DNA of 64,000 bases from Rhodococcus rhodnii NBRC 100604 (lineage in GTDB: Bacteria > Actinomycetota > Actinomycetes > Mycobacteriales > Mycobacteriaceae), in contig NZ_BCXD01000019.1 of NCBI RefSeq assembly GCF_001894925.1, positions 34,257-98,256 on the forward strand, read 5' to 3'. Position 1 is the first letter of the stretch. Each line of letters begins with the position of its first letter. Below are positions 61,429-64,000 of this stretch, one piece after another. The notes below the pieces were generated by a model that did no database searches, was not told the origin of the DNA, and worked only from the letters and a program-made list of their open reading frames with translations. Position numbers and translations under genes: made by a program.

Positions 61429-61914
61429 ATGCGACGTTCGGCACTTCTGCTCCTCGCGGCCGGTCTCGCCGCCGCGTGCTCGAACGGCCCTTCGGACGGA
61501 GCCGTCGCGGCGAATCCCACCGCCTCCGACACCGCCGGCACGACCGGTGAGTCTTCGCTTCCGCCGCAGTCCGGGCCGCAGCCCACGCCCACCGAGGTTC
61601 CGGCGAGCGATCTCGGCACGGTCTTCACGCCGCGTCCCGACATCGTGGACGCGCACGTGGGCGAGTTCGAGTCGTGGTCGCGTCCCGACGGCGGGGCGGA
61701 CGCGGTGGACATCCACTTCTACACCGGCACGCCCGAGTGCAGCGGCGCGTACACGACGACCGAGGAGACCGACTCCGAGGTTCGTGTCACGCTGCACACC
61801 GGCACGCTGCCGGAGGCACAGGACAAGGCCTGCATCCTGGTCGCGGTCTTCGCGACGCTGACCGTCCCGCTCGAACAGCCGCTCGGCGACCGCTCCGTCG
61901 TCTCCGGTGCCTGA
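61429..61914 (+). CDS. Putative lipoprotein, unknown function
   Basis: 161 residues: signal peptide with lipobox LLLAAGLAAAC (Cys17), a Thr/Ser/Pro-rich linker (about 18-60) and a 100-residue beta-rich domain, EFESWSRPDGGADAVDIHFY and TGTPECSGAYTTTEETDSEV, with a possible disulfide between its two cysteines. No family recognised. Located between an AEC transporter and a PP-loop protein on the same strand. Confidence 0.7.
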   Translation: MRRSALLLLAAGLAAACSNGPSDGAVAANPTASDTAGTTGESSLPPQSGPQPTPTEVPASDLGTVFTPRPDIVDAHVGEFESWSRPDGGADAVDIHFYTGTPECSGAYTTTEETDSEVRVTLHTGTLPEAQDKACILVAVFATLTVPLEQPLGDRSVVSGA

Positions 61915-61968
61915 CCCGATCTCCGCCCGCATTTCCGAGAACGCGATCCCCGACGGAAGGACATCCGC

Positions 61969-63138
61969 GTGCACGCTGCCCTCGACGCCACCATCTCCGT
62001 GGACGACGACAATCGGTCCACGGCGAGCCTGACGATCGACGGCCGGGAGTTCACGGCCTGGACCGAGGCGAACGTCCCCGTCGACGCGAGCGGGACCCCG
62101 TGGGTGCCGACGCTGCGCGCGACGGCGCTGCGCAAGGGCCTCGAACTCCGGCTCGATCCGCCCGCTGATCCGGTGGCGCTCGACGGGAGCCTCCGGGCCG
62201 AGGAGGTGCTGCGCGGCTGGTATCCGGACGAGCTGCTCCCGACGGGCACGAGCGACCGCTCTCGCGCGGCAACGCAGCCCGAGCGTGCGACCGGTGTCGG
62301 ATGCTTCTTCTCGGGCGGTGTCGACTCGTTCCACACCGCGCTCGAGCACATCGACGAGATCACCCATCTCGTGATCGTCCACGGCCTCGACGTGAGCCTG
62401 GACAACGCGGGCCTGTGGGAGCAGGTCGTGGCCCGGGCCCGCAGCGCGGCGGAGCTGCTCGGCAAGGAGCTCATCGAGGTCAGGTCGAACATTCGCTATC
62501 TGCACGCCGCGCACGGCCCGCACTGGCAGCGGCAGGCGCACGGGGCGTTCCTCGCGCACGTCGCGCTGCTGCTGTCGCAGCACATCCACACGATGTACGT
62601 CCCGGCGTCGGACGACGAGTCGCGGCTCGAACCGCTGGGCACCCACCCCGACCTGGACCCGCTGTGGTCGAGCAGCGGTGTCCGGATCGTGCATCACGGC
62701 GTCGAGATCGACCGCGTCGGCAAGCTCGCGATCCTCGCCGAGTCCGACATCGCGATGAATCATCTCCGCGTGTGCTGGTTCAATCTCGCGCGCGAGTTCA
62801 ACTGCGGCCGTTGCGAGAAGTGCCTTCGCACGATGATCGGCCTGCGAATCGTGGGCGCCGAGGGACGCTGCACGACGCTGCCGTCGACGGTGGACCCGAA
62901 GGCAGTCGAACGGATGTATCTGCGCGCGGCCGGCCCGGGTGGCGAGCGGTTCGCGCGGGAGAATCTCGCGCGGCTGACCGAACGCGGCGACGGCGACTCG
63001 GAGCTCGCGCACGCGCTCGATCGTGCGCTGCATCGTGGCAGGCTCGCCGATCTCGCGGTGACGGCCCGCTTCTACGGCATCGACGTCGGACTGGGGCTAC
63101 TGCGGTATCACACGCGCAAGCTCACGGGACGGCTCTGA
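61969..63138 (+). CDS. Unassigned PP-loop protein with QueC-like zinc site
   Basis: 389 residues, no close family recognised. N-terminal 100 residues are a small beta domain. An ATP pyrophosphatase PP-loop follows (GVGCFFSGGVDSFHTAL, Ser115-Ser120) with VPASDDESRLEPLGTHPDLD. Cys269, Cys279, Cys282 and Cys285 (CWFNLAREFNCGRCEKC) repeat the C-x8/9-C-x2-C-x2-C zinc pattern of QueC. QueC makes a nitrile; this protein probably activates a carboxylate or thiolates a substrate. The C-terminal 90 residues are helical. GGAAGG precedes the GTG. No queuosine genes are nearby. Confidence 0.75.
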   Translation: MHAALDATISVDDDNRSTASLTIDGREFTAWTEANVPVDASGTPWVPTLRATALRKGLELRLDPPADPVALDGSLRAEEVLRGWYPDELLPTGTSDRSRAATQPERATGVGCFFSGGVDSFHTALEHIDEITHLVIVHGLDVSLDNAGLWEQVVARARSAAELLGKELIEVRSNIRYLHAAHGPHWQRQAHGAFLAHVALLLSQHIHTMYVPASDDESRLEPLGTHPDLDPLWSSSGVRIVHHGVEIDRVGKLAILAESDIAMNHLRVCWFNLAREFNCGRCEKCLRTMIGLRIVGAEGRCTTLPSTVDPKAVERMYLRAAGPGGERFARENLARLTERGDGDSELAHALDRALHRGRLADLAVTARFYGIDVGLGLLRYHTRKLTGRL

Positions 63139-63164
63139 CGCCCTGCTCGGGCCGAACCCCTTCC

Positions 63165-64000
63165 TCACGCGACACCCACCTGTTCCACGGAACGCCGGAT
63201 CTCGTCCGCGACGAGGGCCGGTTCGCTGAACTGGAGATGGTGGCTGCGGCCCTCCGCGAAGACGTGGCGGCCGTCGTCGGCGAGGGAGACGAGTTCGAGG
63301 TGGGCATTGCTCATGAAGTCGCGTTCGCGGCGGGCGTCCTCGTCGTCGACGCGCTTCGTGGAGATCGACGTCAGCGCCCCGGCGGGCACCAGCGGCCCGT
63401 TCTCGTGGAGCCGGGTGAAGCTCTCGCCGAACGCCCGCCACTCGTCGCGCGCCGCGATCGCGGCCGTGAGGGTCGATTCCTCGTCGAGCGCGACCTCGAG
63501 GGCGGGGCCGGACAGCCTCCGGTAGTACGTGCGGCTCAGCGCCCAGCGCAGCAGCCCGACGCGCGCCAGCAGCATCTGCGCGGCGTACACGAGCGATGCA
63601 CCGCGCATCCCTGCGAGCATGCGCCGCGGCGTGATCAGTTCGTTCACCTCGTCGACGAGGACGACGCCGCTCGTGATGTCGGGCCGGTGGAGGGCCCCGG
63701 ACCGCACGATCGGGCCGCCGTAGCTGTGGCCGACCAGCACGGCAGGCCCGTCGACGGCGGCGTCGAGGATCGCGAGGTGATCGTCGCGGAGCCGCGAGAA
63801 CCCGCGTCCGCTCGGGTCCGGATCGCTGGGTCCGAAGCCCGCGCGGTCGTAGACCACGGTGCGCGCGAACTGCGACACGATCGGCTGGACGAGCGCCCAG
63901 GCCGACCGGCCTCGCCCCATCCCGGACTCGAACACGACGGTGACCGGGCCGCGGCCGTCGACGACGTAGTGGAGGGTGCGGCCGTTGCGTTCTGTGTAAC
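63165..64000 (-). CDS. Alpha/beta hydrolase (cut by window edge)
   Basis: Hydrolase with the Ser nucleophile elbow VLVGHSYGGPIV, oxyanion block VVFESGMGRGRSAW and DRAGFGPSDPDPSG. The frame stays open to base 64000, reading NGRTLHYVVDGRGPVTVV before the first ATG, so the true start is beyond the window. The catalytic acid and final His lie in the C-terminal half (GRSHHLQFSEPALVADEI). Substrate unknown. Convergent with the PP-loop gene. Confidence 0.85.
   Translation of the reverse strand, partial: YTERNGRTLHYVVDGRGPVTVVFESGMGRGRSAWALVQPIVSQFARTVVYDRAGFGPSDPDPSGRGFSRLRDDHLAILDAAVDGPAVLVGHSYGGPIVRSGALHRPDITSGVVLVDEVNELITPRRMLAGMRGASLVYAAQMLLARVGLLRWALSRTYYRRLSGPALEVALDEESTLTAAIAARDEWRAFGESFTRLHENGPLVPAGALTSISTKRVDDEDARRERDFMSNAHLELVSLADDGRHVFAEGRSHHLQFSEPALVADEIRRSVEQVGVA

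Overview
The window is about 70% G+C, packed with genes, and uses many GTG starts. Gene content and order point to a mycolic-acid actinobacterium of the order Mycobacteriales, most like Rhodococcus or a close Nocardiaceae relative. The evidence is the MspA-type porins, the MprAB two-component pair beside an HtrA protease, an EspR-like regulator, the Glp/GlpR division pair, RpfB, protein O-mannosyltransferase, and the PlsB/HAD-PlsC pair. Two blocks match the order remembered for the M. tuberculosis Rv0979A-Rv0996 and Rv1002c-Rv1011 regions. No phage, plasmid, CRISPR or insertion sequence was seen.

Region 1 (1-14.3 kb) holds the release factor 3 tail, a PnuC-like transporter, an NTF2-like protein, then a leftward block: ABC-F, ispE, cold-shock protein, rsmA, VKOR and rpfB. 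A rightward glutamine-type ABC importer and thiI follow, then doxX and tatD leftward and metG rightward. Region 2 (14.3-26.9 kb) starts with a frameshifted membrane gene carrying a perfect hairpin. Two near-identical DUF222-HNH genes (14.9 and 23.5 kb) flank rsmI, the O-mannosyltransferase, a BCCT transporter with a GntR regulator, an NAD(P)-binding protein and an ArsC-like protein. An ABC exporter follows.

Region 3 (26.9-34.6 kb) holds arginine deiminase with an ElaA acetyltransferase, plsB plus a fused HAD-plsC, an FNT channel and an SDR enzyme. Region 4 (34.6-43 kb) is accessory-like: an EspR-like regulator, an overlapping three-gene operon (mucin-like surface protein, ImmA/IrrE-type peptidase, membrane protein), a PadR/serine hydrolase pair with a clear operator, a drug ABC exporter whose ATPase gene is frameshifted, a TetR regulator with a repeat tract, and a tRNA-Ala beside a truncated monooxygenase gene.

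Region 5 (43-55.9 kb) is envelope and division biology: glpR, rimJ, glp, galU, 5-formyl-THF cyclo-ligase, FmdB, a SAF protein, mscL, two MspA porins, a MoaB/MogA protein, htrA, mprB and mprA. Matching TCTCAG-N5-TCTCAG repeats lie upstream of both mprA and htrA. Region 6 (55.9-64 kb) is a zinc-starvation divergon with two Zur-like boxes. On the left are the MRF ribosome-hibernation factor, L31, L32, an alpha/beta hydrolase and a TRIC channel; on the right are L28, L33, S14 and S18. An AEC transporter, a lipoprotein, an unassigned QueC-like PP-loop protein and a hydrolase cut by the window edge follow.

Many genes have a TANNNT -10 element 6-9 bases before the start codon, so leaderless transcription looks common here.
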